Assembly (NCBI RefSeq): GCF_024679095.1
Contig: NW_026110849.1
Location: 1-64,000, forward strand
Source of the DNA: Eriocheir sinensis
Lineage: Eukaryota; Arthropoda; Malacostraca; Decapoda; Varunidae
Length of the DNA stretch: 64,000 nt
Direction of reading: 5' to 3'
Shown here: positions 62,839 to 64,000 of the stretch, piece after piece
How positions within the stretch are numbered: position 1 is the first letter of the stretch
Layout: each line of letters opens with the position of its first letter
Notes under the pieces: model-generated
Told to the model about the DNA's origin: nothing
The model's database searches: none
Seen by the model: the letters and a program-made list of their open reading frames with translations, nothing else
Program-made: the position numbers and the translations under genes

Positions 62839-64000
62839 CATAGATTTACATAGAAAATCAGACCACACAGACCCCATGGTCCAAACTAGGTGGTCTGTCC
62901 TTAAACCTAAGTGATTTTACATAAATCAGATGGCTCCAAAACGTTTCTTTTTTACTCTAGTTAATATTAAGTTCAAGGAAGTGACGGTCAAGCTTGTTTT
63001 TAAAGGAGTCAATCGTGTTACACTGAACCACTGAAGGTGGGAGCTTATTCCATTCTTGCACTACAACGTTGGTGAAGAAAAATTTGGTGCAATCTGAATT
63101 TACTTGTCTACATTTGAGGTTTGTGCCATTGTTCCTCGGTCGCAAAGTGTCATCGATCATAAACAATTTTGTTCTGTCTACATTCGTGAAACCATTAAGT
63201 ATTTTAAAACATTCGATCAGTTTTCCTCGGAGGCGACGTTTCTCAAGAGAGAACATGTTAAGGGTGGAAAGCCTTTCTTCGTAGGATTTGTTGCGCAAGG
63301 AAGGGATCATTTTTGTTGCTCGACGCTGAACACCTTCTAGTTTAGCAATGTCCTTTGCATGCTTGGGAGACCAAAACTGTACCGCATATTCCAAGTGGGG
63401 TGTGACTAAACTATTGTAGAGCGGAAGTATTACATCTTTATTCTTGAATAAAAAGTTTCTTTTAATGAAGCCCAACATTCTGTTTGCTTTATTTGCTGCA
63501 TCGATACATTGATGTGTGAGGTTTGACGCGAATTTGACCCCCAGGTCCTTAACGCATTGAACGCTTGTGATTTAACGCCGCGTATTTCGTAATCGAACTT
63601 CTTATTTTTTGTTCCAACTTGAAGGACCTGGCACTTGTCTACGGTAAAGGGCATCTCCCATTTATCCGACCAAGCTGAAATTTTGTGCAAATCCTCTTGG
63701 AGGTTTTGCCTGTCTTCGTCAGTGAGAACCGAGTTACCAATCTTTGTGTCGTCTGCAAATTTACTAATGCGATTATTGAGTCCAACATCCACGTCGTTGA
63801 TGTAAATAATGAAGAGCACTGGGCCAAGAACCGAGCCCTGAGGGACGCCACTAGTGACCGGCGCCCACTCTGAGTTAAATCCGTCAATCACAACTCTTTG
63901 TTGTCTGTTGCTCAGCCAATTCGCGATCCATTGGTTTACATGACCGTCAATGCCTATTTTCTTTAATTTATAAAGTAATTTATGATGTGGGACTTTATCA
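62835..64000 (-). mobile_element. CR1-like LINE family C, copy C3, runs off the window
   Basis: The 3' tail has two GATTTACATA decamers, then ACCACACAGACCCCATGGTC. Coding continues to the right edge in the RT. Close to C2 by eye. Confidence 0.93.
62957..64000 (-). pseudogene. Family C reverse transcriptase (C3), partial
   Basis: [31 protein letters not shown] and ISKFADDTKIG (FADD, near 63752) are open. A frameshift near 63520-63570 (one base lost in the VKS/QAFNA region and a further loss near 63515) separates the palm from the C-terminal part (62957-63478: LVTPHLEYAVQFWSPKHAKD, LEKRRLRGKLIECFKILNG, EWNKLPPSVVQ). The upstream part lies outside the window. Confidence 0.88.

Overview
The window is animal nuclear DNA dominated by mobile elements. 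The reasons are dense di-, tri- and tetranucleotide microsatellites, at least eight families of non-LTR (LINE) retrotransposons, a tRNA-derived SINE and no compact operon-like coding. The mix of CR1-like, Jockey-like and RTE-like LINEs with extreme (AT)n, (GA)n and (CA)n arrays fits a decapod crustacean, perhaps a crab. That is inference from general knowledge of such genomes, not a database result. Letters A to I below are my own labels for LINE families in this window.

Layout. 1-3146: two minisatellites, of 31 bp and GC-rich 42 bp units. 3149-6554 (minus): a coiled-coil-like open fragment, a 5'-truncated family I LINE, and a J-domain (DNAJ) gene fragment, the only host-like protein I recognise. 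6600-12085: unique sequence, purine/pyrimidine tracts and a SINE. 12086-16153: near-full-length family A LINE between two (AT)n arrays. 16154-18077: relics of families C and E and an older RTE-type relic. 18078-22012 (minus): near-full-length RTE-like LINE (D) with a PHD-type zinc finger, broken by microsatellites. 22017-27981: simple repeats, purine-rich DNA and a CR1-like relic. 28008-28945: a foldback-like structure with inverted motif arrays. 28975-31512: degenerate (GACT)n, trinucleotide repeats and a mobile-element nuclease pseudogene. 31646-34251: CR1-like LINE C1. 34331-35383: (CT)n, a hairpin-bearing island and (GA)n(GT)n.

35384-44812 is a nested stack. Two-ORF LINE F1 (plus) is split by CR1-like E1 (minus), which is split by family A copy A2 (minus); F1 is split again by a SINE. 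44838-47268 is C2, the most open CR1-like copy, meeting a 5'-truncated F copy head to head. 48004-49215 holds truncated A and H copies. 49666-55063 is a 5.4-kb purine-to-pyrimidine switch region with 172-bp and 135-bp tandem repeats. 55088-57934 is LINE H1, containing a MITE. 58141-62780 is Jockey-like LINE G, whose ORF1 carries a tiny tail fragment of family C. 62835-64000 is C3, running off the window.

Functionally this is an element graveyard. ORF1 proteins (PHD and zinc-knuckle, RNA-binding type) and ORF2 proteins (AP-type endonuclease plus reverse transcriptase) together support target-primed reverse transcription, but every copy here has stops, frameshifts or 5' truncation. The nearest to intact are C2, G ORF2 and, if its frameshifts are sequencing errors, A2. 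I found no rRNA gene, no functional tRNA gene, no CRISPR array, no LTR element and no complete host gene.
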